From NCBI RefSeq assembly GCF_014596085.1, contig NZ_JACCJY010000002.1, positions 248,001 to 312,000 of the forward strand: a stretch of 64,000 bases of DNA, given 5' to 3'. Position numbers and translations under genes: made by a program. Of this stretch, positions 34,153 through 43,398 are shown piece after piece. This DNA is from Azospirillum tabaci (GTDB lineage: Bacteria > Pseudomonadota > Alphaproteobacteria > Azospirillales > Azospirillaceae). Below the pieces are notes generated by a model, which saw nothing but the letters and a program-made list of their open reading frames with translations, did no database searches and had not been told where the DNA came from. Position 1 is the stretch's first letter. Every line of letters starts with the position of its first letter.

Positions 34153-36204
34153 GTGAACTCCGTCTTCCTGCCAACCGCCTGCCCGCACGATTGCCCGAGC
34201 ACCTGCGCCCTCGAAGTCGAACGGGTCGCGCCGGACCGCATCGGCAAGGTCCGTGGGGCCGCCGCCAACAGCTACACGGCGGGCGTCATCTGCGCGAAGG
34301 TCAGCCGCTACGCGGAACGCGTCCATTCCCCCGACCGGCTGAGGACGCCCCTGCGGCGCACCGGCCCCAAGGGGTCCGGCCAATGGGCGGAAATCGGCTG
34401 GGACGAGGCGCTGGACCGCATCGCCGACGCCTTCCTGGACGCCGAGCGGGTCCATGGCGCGGAAGCCGTCTGGCCCTACTTCTACGCCGGCACCATGGGG
34501 CTGGTGCAGCGCGGCGGCATCCAGCGGCTGCGCCACGCGAAGGGCTATTCCCGGCAGATCAGCACGGTCTGCGACACGCCGGCCAACATGGGCTGGCTGG
34601 CCGGCCACGGCGACATCCGCGGCGCCGACCCGCGCGAGATGGCCGACAGCGACCTGATCGTGAACTGGGGCGGCAACCCGGTGGCGACCCAGGTCAACGT
34701 GATGACCCACGTCAGCCGCGCCCGCAAGGGCCGCGGGGCGAAGCTGGTCACCATCGATCCCTACCGCACCGGCACGGCGGAGGTGTCGGACCTGCATCTG
34801 ATGCTGCGTCCCGGCACCGACGGCGCGCTGGCCTGCGCGGTGATGCACGTCCTGTTCCGCGAGGGTCTGGCCGACCGCGCCTATCTCGACCGCTACGCCG
34901 CCGGGGCCGACCAGCTTGAGGCCCATCTCGCCACCCGCACACCCGAATGGGCGGCGGCGATCACCGGCCTGACGGTGGAGGAGATCGTCGGCTTCGCCCG
35001 CCTCTACGGCGCCACCAAGCGCAGCTATCTGCGGCTGGGCTACGGGCTGACGCGCGGCCACAACGGAGCGGCGCAGATGCACGCGGTGTCCTGCCTGCCG
35101 GTGGTCACCGGAGCCTGGGCGCACAAGGGCGGCGGTGCGCTCTACTGCTCGTCGGGCATCTACAGCATCGACCGCACCCTGTCGGAGGGGCTGGACCGGC
35201 TGGACAGCTCGGTGCGCGGCTTCGACCAGTCGCGCATCGGCGCGGTGCTGACCGGGGAGGACATCGCCAGCGGTCCTCCGATCACCGCCATGCTGATCCA
35301 AAACACCAACCCGGCGGCCATCTGCCCGGACAGCGCCCGCGTGCGCCGCGGCTTCCTGCGCGACGACCTGTTCGTGGCGGTGCATGAGCAGTTCATGACC
35401 GACACGGCGCAACTGGCCGACATCGTCATCCCCGCCACCACCTTCCTGGAGCACGACGACCTCTACCGCGGCGGCGGGCAGATGCACATCCTGATCGGCC
35501 GCAAGGTGATCGAACCGCAGTTCGAGGCGCGCGAGAACCACTGGGTGATTTCCGAGCTGGCGCGCCGCGTCGGCGCCGAGCATCCGGGCTTCGGCATGAG
35601 CGCACTGGAGATCATCGACTCCATGCTGAAGACCTCCGGCCTGACCGACGCCGCCACCCTGACGGAGCAGCGCTGGATCGACGCCCAGCCGGATTTCGAG
35701 ACCTCGCATTTCCTGAACGGCTTCGCCTTCCCGGACGGGCGGTTCCGCTTCGCGCCGGATTGGGCGGCGCTCGGCCCCTACGGCGCCGGCCAGTTGCCGG
35801 AACTGCCGGACCACATGACGCCGGGCCGCCCGGCGGACGCGGAACATCCCTTCCGCCTCGTCACCGCCCCGGCGCGGCAGTTCCTGAACTCCAGCTTCAC
35901 CGAGACGGTGACCGCCCAGCGCCGCGAAGGCCGTCCCACCGTCCTGATCCATCCGGAGGACGCGGCGGGGCTCGCCCTGGCCGAAGGCGACGCCGTGCGC
36001 CTCGGCAACGGGCTGGGCAGCGTCGTCGTCCACGCCAAGCCCTTCGCCGGGGTGCCGCGCGGGGTGGTCATCGTCGAGGGCATCTGGCCGAACAGCGCCT
36101 TCCTGGAGGGGATCGGGATCAACACCCTGACCTCGCCCGAGCCGATCCCGCCGGCAGGCGGTGCGGCCTTTCACGACACGGCGGTGTGGCTGCGCGCCGC
36201 CTGA
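34153..36204 (+). CDS. Molybdopterin-dependent oxidoreductase with N-terminal 4Fe-4S site
   Basis: A 683-residue bis-MGD enzyme of the DMSO reductase superfamily. The N-terminus has the cluster motif C10PHDC14PSTC18 with a fourth Cys in GVICAKVSRY. Segments typical of the molybdopterin domain follow (ISTVCDTPANMGW, DLIVNWGGNPVATQ, VTIDPYRTGTAEVSD, PVVTGAWAHKGGGAL), and a C-terminal molydopterin-dinucleotide domain (FRLVTAPARQFLNSSF; EGDAVRLGNGLGSVVVHA). There is no Tat signal, so it is probably cytoplasmic. No partner subunits or redox carrier lie adjacent, so substrate and electron path are unknown; nitrate reductase or formate dehydrogenase identity is not supported. GTG start at 34153. Confidence 0.87.
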   Translation: MNSVFLPTACPHDCPSTCALEVERVAPDRIGKVRGAAANSYTAGVICAKVSRYAERVHSPDRLRTPLRRTGPKGSGQWAEIGWDEALDRIADAFLDAERVHGAEAVWPYFYAGTMGLVQRGGIQRLRHAKGYSRQISTVCDTPANMGWLAGHGDIRGADPREMADSDLIVNWGGNPVATQVNVMTHVSRARKGRGAKLVTIDPYRTGTAEVSDLHLMLRPGTDGALACAVMHVLFREGLADRAYLDRYAAGADQLEAHLATRTPEWAAAITGLTVEEIVGFARLYGATKRSYLRLGYGLTRGHNGAAQMHAVSCLPVVTGAWAHKGGGALYCSSGIYSIDRTLSEGLDRLDSSVRGFDQSRIGAVLTGEDIASGPPITAMLIQNTNPAAICPDSARVRRGFLRDDLFVAVHEQFMTDTAQLADIVIPATTFLEHDDLYRGGGQMHILIGRKVIEPQFEARENHWVISELARRVGAEHPGFGMSALEIIDSMLKTSGLTDAATLTEQRWIDAQPDFETSHFLNGFAFPDGRFRFAPDWAALGPYGAGQLPELPDHMTPGRPADAEHPFRLVTAPARQFLNSSFTETVTAQRREGRPTVLIHPEDAAGLALAEGDAVRLGNGLGSVVVHAKPFAGVPRGVVIVEGIWPNSAFLEGIGINTLTSPEPIPPAGGAAFHDTAVWLRAA

Positions 36205-36321
36205 GCCGGCTCCGGCATCCATCACCGGACATGATCCGTCCCATCTGAACAAATCGTTTTTCACGATGGCCGGACTGTCCTAGCCTCACTCCGCGGAACA
36301 CCGAAAGCGGAGGGCGGCGCG

Positions 36322-37416
36322 ATGCCGGTTCACACCACACTGACCCAGCGCCTGGGCCTGTCCCATCCCATCGTCCAGGCCCCGATGGCCGGGGGCGCCG
36401 ACACGGCGGACCTCGTCGCCGCGGTGGGCGAGGCCGGCGGAGTCGGCTTCATCGGGGCGGCCTATCTGACCCCGGACCAGATCACGGAGCGGGCGCGGGC
36501 GATCCGCGCCCGGACCTCCCGCCCCTTCGGGATCAACCTGTTCGCTCCCCTGCCCGCACCCGACGCACCGGACGCGGGGAGGATGGACGCGGCGGTCGCC
36601 CGCATCACGCGCTACCACGCCGACCTCGGCCTGCCCGCCCCTGGCGCACCGGCTTCGGGGGCGGACGGCTTCGCCGCCCAACTGGCCGCGGTGCTGGACT
36701 GCGGGGCGTCGGCCTTCAGCTTCACCTTCGGCATTCCGCCCGCCGACGCGCTGGCCGCCATCAAGGCGCGGGGCATGCTCCTGCTGGGCACGGCGACGAG
36801 CGTCGAGGAGGCCATTGCGCTGGAACGGGCCGGCATGGACGCCGTGGTCGCCCAGGGTGCGGAGGCCGGAGGACACCGCGGCAGCTTCGCCACGGGCTCG
36901 GGAGAGGTGGACTTCGCCGCCGGACTGGTCGGCACCATGGCGCTGGTTCCGCAGGTGGTGGACGCGGTGACCCTGCCCGTTCTGGCCTCCGGCGGCATCA
37001 TGGACGGGCGCGGCATCGCGGCGGCGCTGGCGCTGGGCGCCACCGGTGTGCAGATGGGCACCGCCTTCCTGACCTGCGCGGAGGCCGGCATCCCCGAGGC
37101 GCACAAGCGGGCGATCCTCGATGCCCGCGAGACGCAGACGCGGGTGACCCGCGCCTTCTCGGGCCGCCCGGCGCGCGGGATCGTGAACCGGGTCATGGAG
37201 GACATCCCGGACAGTGACGCCCTGCCCTTTCCTCTTCAGAACACACTGACCCGCCCGATGCGCACCGCCGCCGCTCAGCAGGGCCGGGCGGAATTCCTGT
37301 CGCTGTGGGCCGGACAAGGGGTCCGTCTGGCGCGGAGGCAGACGGCGGCGGAGCTTATGACGCGGCTGGTGGACGAAACCGACGCCGCGGTCCGACGCCT
37401 GACCGGCGGCGCCTGA
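36322..37416 (+). CDS. Nitronate monooxygenase (2-nitropropane dioxygenase family)
   Basis: An FMN TIM-barrel enzyme of 364 residues that oxidises alkyl nitronates such as propionate 3-nitronate. Motifs: HPIVQAPMAGGADTADL at the N-terminus, GFIGAAYLT, the catalytic His in AQGAEAGGHRGSF, and the FMN phosphate-binding VLASGGIMDGRGIAAALALG then GVQMGTAFLTC. A GGAGG-type ribosome site precedes the ATG. It follows the molybdoenzyme by 117 bases on the same strand; a joint function is not evident. Confidence 0.92.
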   Translation: MPVHTTLTQRLGLSHPIVQAPMAGGADTADLVAAVGEAGGVGFIGAAYLTPDQITERARAIRARTSRPFGINLFAPLPAPDAPDAGRMDAAVARITRYHADLGLPAPGAPASGADGFAAQLAAVLDCGASAFSFTFGIPPADALAAIKARGMLLLGTATSVEEAIALERAGMDAVVAQGAEAGGHRGSFATGSGEVDFAAGLVGTMALVPQVVDAVTLPVLASGGIMDGRGIAAALALGATGVQMGTAFLTCAEAGIPEAHKRAILDARETQTRVTRAFSGRPARGIVNRVMEDIPDSDALPFPLQNTLTRPMRTAAAQQGRAEFLSLWAGQGVRLARRQTAAELMTRLVDETDAAVRRLTGGA

Positions 37417-37440
37417 TGCATCGGAACTGATGGCTGGCGG

Positions 37441-38478
37441 TCAGCCCGCGACCGTGGCCTCGGCACAGACGCGGTTGCGCCCGCCGCGCTTGGCGGTGTA
37501 GAGCGCCTCGTCGGCGCGGCGCATCAGGGCCAGCAGATCCTCGCCGGGGCGGTATTCCGCCGCCCCGACCGACAGGGACACCGATCCGTAGTTGGCGTTG
37601 CGCGTCCGGTTGATGATCTGCCGCGATCCCACGGAGGCGCGGAGCTGCTCGGCCAGCTTGACGGCGTTGGCGAGGGCGGTGTGGGGCAGGATGACGCCGA
37701 ACTCCTCCCCGCCATAGCGGGCGACGGTGTCGCGCCCTTTCACCCCTTCGGTCAGCACCTTGGCGACCAGTTTCAGCACATGGTCGCCGACGAGATGGCC
37801 GTGGGTGTCGTTGAAGCGCTTGAAATGGTCGATGTCCACCATCAGCAGGGTCATCGGCATTCCGGTCTGCACCGCCTCCTCCGCGGCGGAGGCCAGCGCC
37901 AGATCGAAGCCGCGCCGGTTCGCGATTCCGGTCAACCCGTCGGTCATCGCCTCCCGCCGCGCCGAATCCAGGACGACGCGCAGTTCGGCCAATTGCTGGC
38001 TGGATTCGAGAAGCTGGCTCTGCAGGCGGGTCTGGCGGTCCACGATGGCGGTGGTCTCCGCCGCAATGGCCGCCACCATGGCGCGCAGCTCGGCCAAGCT
38101 CATCGGCTGGTCCAGTTCCCCCCGGAAGCCGGCCAGCGCCTGCCCGTAGCGATCGGTTTCCGACCCCACGCTGCCCAACTGGTCGAGGATGCGTCCCAGG
38201 GCGACGCGCGCCCGCTCCGACGTCTCACGGATGGCTTGGGCCTCGGCGTCGAGCGTGAAGAAGCGCTTGTACAGCTCGTCGCAATGGCTTTGCGACAGCG
38301 TCGCGCCGTCGCGCTGGGCCAGTTCGATGGCTCGCGTCAGGTCCGGGTTCTGTCCGCCGAAGTAGGCGTACCAGAGGGTGAAGTTCTCCGGATTCGGCAA
38401 AAGCCCATGGACGGCGATCCGATCCATGGCGCGGCTCGCGAGAATCCGCGCCGTCTCGAAATCCTGGTCGCCCGCCAT
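37441..38478 (-). CDS. Diguanylate cyclase (GGDEF domain)
   Basis: A 345-residue soluble protein. The N-terminal ~170 residues are helical with a predicted coiled coil (RLQSQLLESSQQLAELRVVL) leading into a GGDEF domain with active-site GGEEF in ARYGGEEFGVILPHT and TDGLTGIANRRGFD at its start. The inhibitory I-site position reads KGRD rather than RxxD, so product feedback may be weak. The N-terminal part resembles the helical region seen before GGDEF in many Azospirillum-type cyclases, with no PAS or receiver. GGAAAGG precedes the ATG at 38478. It makes c-di-GMP, for which a PilZ-domain candidate receptor lies at 47896. Confidence 0.92.
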   Translation of the reverse strand: MAGDQDFETARILASRAMDRIAVHGLLPNPENFTLWYAYFGGQNPDLTRAIELAQRDGATLSQSHCDELYKRFFTLDAEAQAIRETSERARVALGRILDQLGSVGSETDRYGQALAGFRGELDQPMSLAELRAMVAAIAAETTAIVDRQTRLQSQLLESSQQLAELRVVLDSARREAMTDGLTGIANRRGFDLALASAAEEAVQTGMPMTLLMVDIDHFKRFNDTHGHLVGDHVLKLVAKVLTEGVKGRDTVARYGGEEFGVILPHTALANAVKLAEQLRASVGSRQIINRTRNANYGSVSLSVGAAEYRPGEDLLALMRRADEALYTAKRGGRNRVCAEATVAG

Positions 38479-38595
38479 ATCCGTTGCCTTTCCACTGCGC
38501 TTTGAAAAAGCTACCGCAGCGGGAAAGAGACGGGCAAGCAACTTTCCAAATGGGTCATTATATTACAATTGGGAAGCAAGTTACTTGCGAATTTC

Positions 38596-39108
38596 TCAAT
38601 TGCATTGTCCCACGGATTTCTCGGCGCAGACCGTTGTGCCGTCGATCCAGGTGGCGCCCGACAGATCGGCGTGTCGCAAGTCCGCGCCGCCCAGCCGCGC
38701 CCCGGTGAAGTCGGCCTTCTGCAGCATGGCGTTCACCAGCTTCGCGTTGCGCAGGTCGGCTTCCTTCAAGGATGCTCCGGTCAAATCGGCGCGGGTGAAA
38801 TCAGCCTCGATCAGGCGGGCGCCGTTCAGCTTCACCCCCGGCATGGTGGCGCTGAAGAATTTCGCGCGATAGCCGTCGGTCTCCGACAGGTCGGCGTCCT
38901 TCAGCGTGGCCCGCTGGAAGGTGGCGTCGCGCAGCATCGCCCCGGCCAGCTTCACAGACGACAGATCGCGCCCATCGAAATAGCAGCGGCGCCAGTTCAC
39001 CTTCGGCTGCGCCGGGTCGGTGCATTCGGCCAATGCGGCGGAGGGGGCCAGGGCTGTGCCCAGGAAGGTGGCAAGTACCGCGAAGGCGGCGAAAATTGTC
39101 GTCTTCAT
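38596..39108 (-). CDS. Secreted pentapeptide-repeat protein
   Basis: A 170-residue exported protein with a signal peptide (MKTTIFAAFAVLATFLGTAL, cleavage near ALAECTD) followed by about 20 pentapeptides (ADFTRADLTGASLKEADL, AKLVNAMLQKADFTGARL). Cysteines near each end (ECTDP, RRCYF, VCAEK, GQC) could form disulfides that cap the beta helix. The frame is open upstream to 39144 but the signal peptide fixes the ATG at 39108. Unlike the two large pentapeptide proteins in this window it lacks the H-x-x-W capping module. Function unknown. Confidence 0.85.
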   Translation of the reverse strand: MKTTIFAAFAVLATFLGTALAPSAALAECTDPAQPKVNWRRCYFDGRDLSSVKLAGAMLRDATFQRATLKDADLSETDGYRAKFFSATMPGVKLNGARLIEADFTRADLTGASLKEADLRNAKLVNAMLQKADFTGARLGGADLRHADLSGATWIDGTTVCAEKSVGQCN

Positions 39109-39188
39109 GCGCCAACAGATAGTGTCGCGCGGGCCGAATAACAAAGGGTCCGGCGCAACAAATGACCGTCACGGGCGGCGACTTACCG

Positions 39189-39683
39189 TCACGCCCCCTT
39201 CGGCGTCCGCAACCCGACCGAACGCCCGGCCTGCGGCGGCACGGGAAGCGTCGCGTGCTCCGCCACGGTGCGGGCGAGCCGTTCCGCGGTGTCCGGAGCC
39301 AGCGGCACCGACCGGCGCTCCGCCAGATCCACATGGACCAGAACGAATTCCGCCGTGGCGGCGAGGAAACCGTCCTCCTCATGGCGCATTTCGTGGAACA
39401 GGTGCAACCGCTTGGCATCCGCGCCCAGGACCAGGGAAGTGAAGGTCAGCCCATCGCCCTCCGTCACTTCGCGGGCGTAGGTCAGGTGCGCCTCCACCGC
39501 GAACATGGACCGCCCCTCGCCCTCCGCGTAGGCCTTGCCGATCCCGAAATGGTCGAGCACGGCGTCGGTCGCGTGATCGAAGGCAAGCAGATAATAGGCC
39601 ACGTTCATGTGGCCGTTGTAGTCGATCCACTCCGGGCGGACGGTTTCCCGGTGGAGGCGAAGCGGGGTGGGCGAATGGTTCAT
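39189..39683 (-). CDS. 4HBT-type thioesterase (hot-dog fold)
   Basis: A 164-residue acyl-CoA thioesterase of the 4-hydroxybenzoyl-CoA/YbgC type. The catalytic segment VRPEWIDYNGHMNVAYYLLA has the Asp-Tyr-x-Gly-His-x-Asn-x-x-x-Tyr pattern, followed by the long central helix and AEGEGRSMFAVEAHLTYA. GAGGG precedes the ATG at 39683; longer in-frame starts to 39785 add a low-complexity stretch. No operon partners give the substrate. Confidence 0.88.
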   Translation of the reverse strand: MNHSPTPLRLHRETVRPEWIDYNGHMNVAYYLLAFDHATDAVLDHFGIGKAYAEGEGRSMFAVEAHLTYAREVTEGDGLTFTSLVLGADAKRLHLFHEMRHEEDGFLAATAEFVLVHVDLAERRSVPLAPDTAERLARTVAEHATLPVPPQAGRSVGLRTPKGA

Positions 39684-39842
39684 GCCCTCAAGGATAAGCG
39701 ATGCCGCCGCGCTTTGGGAACCGGCTTGGGTGCCCGCCGGGCCGGTTCCGATCATCCTGGAGACGCCTCCCTCCCCTTGTGACACGGGAAAGGAGGCGAT
39801 GGCCCGATTCAGGCGGCCTGCATCAGACGCGAAAACACATCT

Positions 39843-42800
39843 TCACACGCTGAAGTATTTTGCCCGCGGGTGGTGCAGGACGATGGCGGAGGTGCTCTGC
39901 TCCGGATGGAGCTGGTGCTCGTCGGACATCTCCACGCCGATCCGCCCGGCGTCGAGGAGCTTCAGAAGCTGCTCCTGGTCGGCGAGGTTCGGACAGGCCG
40001 GATAGCCGAAGCTGTAGCGGCTGCCGCGGTAGGCCTGCTGGAGCAGCTTCTCCTTGTCGCGGCTGTCCTCGGCGCCGTAGCCCAACTCGGCGCGGATGCG
40101 GGCGTGGACGTACTCCGCCATGGCCTCCGTCATCTCCACCGACAGGCCGTGCAGGTAGAGATAATCCTGGTAGCGGTTCTCGGCGAACCAGTCCCGCGCC
40201 ACCTCGGCGCAATGCTGGCCCATTGTGACGATCTGCAGACCCAGCACGTCGCGCTCGCCGTCGTTCACGTCGCGCAGGAAGTCGGCGATGCACTCACCGT
40301 CCTCCTTGGCCTGACGCGGCAGGGTGAAGCGGGCGACCTCGCTGGTTCCGTCCTCGGCGAAGAGGATGACGTCGTCGCCGTCGGCCGCCGCCTTCCAATA
40401 GCCGTAGACCGCCTGGGGCCGCAGGATCTCCTCCTTCGCGGCGATCCGGAGGATGCGGTCGAGCACCGGGCGAAGCTCCTTCTTCGCCCACTCCTTGAAC
40501 TCCTCGAAGGACTTGCCGTCCTTCCGGTAGCCCCACTGGAGCTGGTAGAGCATCCGCTCGTTCAGGTAGGTCACCAGCGTCTTCAGCGGCACATGCTCGA
40601 TGACCTTCGGCCCCCAGAAGGGCGGCGTCGGCACCGGCACGCCCTCGGCCAGACGGGCACGGCGGGCGCGGGCGGCGTCCTTGTCCACCGGACCGACGGT
40701 GGCGCTGGTCGCCTGCCCGAGCACGCGGCGGCGGTTGACCGCCCGGCCCGCCCGCTTGGCCTGCTGGATGGCGAGCTGCTGGTCGAAGCTGCCGCCGACC
40801 ACCTGATCCATCAGGGTCAGACCGTCGAAGGCATCGCCCGCGTAGGCCACGCGGCCCGAGCCGTAGGAGGCCACGCAGTCCGTCTCGACATAGGCGCGGG
40901 TCAGCGCGGCACCGCCGAGCAGGACGGGAACCTCCAGCCCCTCGCGGGTCATCTCCTCCAGGTTTTCGCGCATGACGACGGTGGACTTCACCAGCAGGCC
41001 GGACATGCCGACGGCGTCGGCCTTATGCTCCTTCGCCGCCTGGATGATCGCGCCGACCGGCTGCTTGATGCCGAGGTTGACGACCTTGTAGCCGTTGTTG
41101 GTCAGGATGATGTCGACGAGGTTCTTGCCGATGTCGTGGACGTCGCCCTTCACGGTGGCCAGCACCATGGTGCCCTTCTGCTGGCCGTCCAGCTTCTCCA
41201 TGTGCGGCTCCAGCCACGCCACGGCGGCCTTCATGGTCTCCGCGGACTGCAGCACGAAGGGAAGCTGCATCTTGCCGGCGCCGAACAGCTCGCCCACCAC
41301 CTTCATGCCGTCGAGCAGGTAGGTGTTGATGATCTCCAGCGGCGGGTGGGTCTTCATCGCCTCGGCGAGATCGTCCTCCAGACCGGTGCGGTCCCCGTCG
41401 ACGATGCGCTCCTTCAGCCGCTCCTCGACCGTCTCGGCGCGGGCCTTCTTCTTGGCGTCGGCGGCCTTGCGGCCCTCGAACAGGGCAATGAAGGCCTGCA
41501 GCGGGTCGTACCCGTCCGCGCGGCGGTCGAAGATCAGATCCTCGGCGGTCTTGACCTCCGTCTCGGGGATCTGGTGCAGCGGCATGATCTTCGACACATG
41601 CACGATGGCGCCGGTCATGCCGCGCTTCACCGCATGGTCGAGGAAGACCGAGTTCAGGACGTGGCGCGCGGCCGCGTTCAGGCCGAAGGAGACGTTGGAC
41701 AGGCCCAGGATGATCTGGCAGCCGGGCATCTCGCGGCTGATCGCCTCGATGCCCTCCAGCGTCCAGATCGCCAGCTTGCGGTCGTCCTCGTTGCCGGTGG
41801 CGATGGTGAAGGTCAGCGGGTCGAACAGCAGGTCGTGGGCCGGCAGGCCGAACTCGTTGACCGCGAGGTCATAGAGGCGCTTGGCGATGGCGAGCTTGCG
41901 GTCCGGCGTCTTCGCCATGCCCTCCTCGTCGATGGTCAGCGCGATCACCGCCGCGCCGAACTTCTTGGCGAGCGCGAGGCGCTTGCGGGCCGGCTCCTCG
42001 CCGTCCTCGAAGTTGATGGAGTTGATGATCGCCTTGCCGCCGTAGAGCGCCAGCGCCTTCTCCAGCACGATGTATTCGGTGGAGTCGATGACCAGGGGGG
42101 CGGTAACCGACCCGGCGAAGCGCTGCACGACCGCCTGCATCTCCGCCACCTCGTCGCGGCCGACGAAGGCGGTGCAGACGTCCAGCGTGTGCGAGCCTTC
42201 CTTCACCTGCTCGCGCGCCATCTCGACGCAGCCGTCCCAGTCGTTCTTCTCCTGAAGCTCGCGCCACTTCTTGGAGCCGTTGGCGTTGCAGCGCTCGCCG
42301 ATGGCGAAGAAGGCGTTCTCCTGGCGCAGCGTGACCTGGGAGTAGAGCGAGGCGACCGCGGGCACCCAATGGACCGTGCGGCCCTTCGGGTTCGGGCGGT
42401 GCGACCCGGCCGGGGCCAGCTTGCGCAGCATCTGATTGGCCGCCGCGATGTGCGGGACGTTGGTGCCGCAGCAGCCGCCGACGAGGTTCACCCCGTCCTC
42501 GGTCACGAAGCGCTCCAGCCAATGGGCGAAGTCGTCGGCGCGCAGCGGGTAGTGCGTCTTGCCGTCGACCAGTTCCGGAAGGCCGGCGTTCGGCTGCACG
42601 GAGACGAGGCCCGGCCAGTTCTGGGTCAGCCACTTCACATGCTCGCTCATCTCCAGCGGGCCGGTGGCGCAGTTGAGGCCCATCAGCGGCACGTCCAGCG
42701 CCTGGATCACCGTGGCCGCCGCGGCGATGTCGGTGCCGACCAGCAGCGTGCCCGTGGTTTCCACCGTCACCTGGACGAAGACCGGCGTGTCGGACCCGGC

Positions 42801-43334
42801 TTCGGCGCGGGCGCGCTTGATGCCGTTGACGGCGGCCTTGATCTGCAGCGGGTCCTGGCAGGTCTCGACCAGGATGGCGTCGGCGCCGCCGGCGATCAGG
42901 CCGGCCGCCTGGACGAAGAAGCTGTCCTCAAGGTCCTGATAGGGGATGTGCCCCAGGCTGGGCAGCTTGGTGCCCGGCCCGACCGAGCCGATGACGAAGC
43001 GCGGCTGCCCGTCCGTGAAGGTCTCCGCCGCCTCGCGCGCCAGCTCGACCGCGCGCTGGTTGATCTCGAACGCCTTCTCGGAGATGCCGAACTCGCCCAG
43101 CGTCACCGGGGAGGCGCCGAAGGTGTCCGTCTCCACCATGTCCGCGCCGGCCTCGAAATAGCCGCGGTGGATCTCCCGCACGATGTCCGGGCGCGAGAGC
43201 GGCAGGATGTCGGTGCAGTTCTCGTGCCCCCAGTAGTCCTTCTCCACGTCGAGGTCGAGCGCCTGGATGCGGCTGCCGAACCCGCCGTCGCAGAGCAGGA
43301 CGCGGTCGCGGAGAGTGTCGAGAATGTGCGGCAT
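39843..43334 (-). CDS. metH: Cobalamin-dependent methionine synthase
   Basis: Transfers the methyl group of 5-methyltetrahydrofolate to homocysteine through cobalamin. All four modules are present in 1163 residues: homocysteine domain with zinc cysteines in GLNCATGP (~219) and GGCCGT (~286); folate domain from FAIGERCNANGSKKWR (~345); the B12 domain with the lower-ligand His in DVHDIGKN (~727); and the reactivation domain at the end, where the SAM motif reads RYSFGYPACP instead of the enteric RPAPGYPACP but keeps R-x-x-x-G-Y. It is the last gene of a minus-strand group with ArsR-methyltransferase, metF and a DUF29 gene. The ATG at 43334 lacks a strong ribosome site, consistent with translation from an operon message. 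Confidence 0.97.
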   Translation of the reverse strand: MPHILDTLRDRVLLCDGGFGSRIQALDLDVEKDYWGHENCTDILPLSRPDIVREIHRGYFEAGADMVETDTFGASPVTLGEFGISEKAFEINQRAVELAREAAETFTDGQPRFVIGSVGPGTKLPSLGHIPYQDLEDSFFVQAAGLIAGGADAILVETCQDPLQIKAAVNGIKRARAEAGSDTPVFVQVTVETTGTLLVGTDIAAAATVIQALDVPLMGLNCATGPLEMSEHVKWLTQNWPGLVSVQPNAGLPELVDGKTHYPLRADDFAHWLERFVTEDGVNLVGGCCGTNVPHIAAANQMLRKLAPAGSHRPNPKGRTVHWVPAVASLYSQVTLRQENAFFAIGERCNANGSKKWRELQEKNDWDGCVEMAREQVKEGSHTLDVCTAFVGRDEVAEMQAVVQRFAGSVTAPLVIDSTEYIVLEKALALYGGKAIINSINFEDGEEPARKRLALAKKFGAAVIALTIDEEGMAKTPDRKLAIAKRLYDLAVNEFGLPAHDLLFDPLTFTIATGNEDDRKLAIWTLEGIEAISREMPGCQIILGLSNVSFGLNAAARHVLNSVFLDHAVKRGMTGAIVHVSKIMPLHQIPETEVKTAEDLIFDRRADGYDPLQAFIALFEGRKAADAKKKARAETVEERLKERIVDGDRTGLEDDLAEAMKTHPPLEIINTYLLDGMKVVGELFGAGKMQLPFVLQSAETMKAAVAWLEPHMEKLDGQQKGTMVLATVKGDVHDIGKNLVDIILTNNGYKVVNLGIKQPVGAIIQAAKEHKADAVGMSGLLVKSTVVMRENLEEMTREGLEVPVLLGGAALTRAYVETDCVASYGSGRVAYAGDAFDGLTLMDQVVGGSFDQQLAIQQAKRAGRAVNRRRVLGQATSATVGPVDKDAARARRARLAEGVPVPTPPFWGPKVIEHVPLKTLVTYLNERMLYQLQWGYRKDGKSFEEFKEWAKKELRPVLDRILRIAAKEEILRPQAVYGYWKAAADGDDVILFAEDGTSEVARFTLPRQAKEDGECIADFLRDVNDGERDVLGLQIVTMGQHCAEVARDWFAENRYQDYLYLHGLSVEMTEAMAEYVHARIRAELGYGAEDSRDKEKLLQQAYRGSRYSFGYPACPNLADQEQLLKLLDAGRIGVEMSDEHQLHPEQSTSAIVLHHPRAKYFSV

Positions 43335-43398
43335 GGGAAGGGTCTGGTCCGTTTCGGAAGGAAGGTCGGGCGGAAAGGGTCAGGAGGTCGTCAGCGGT

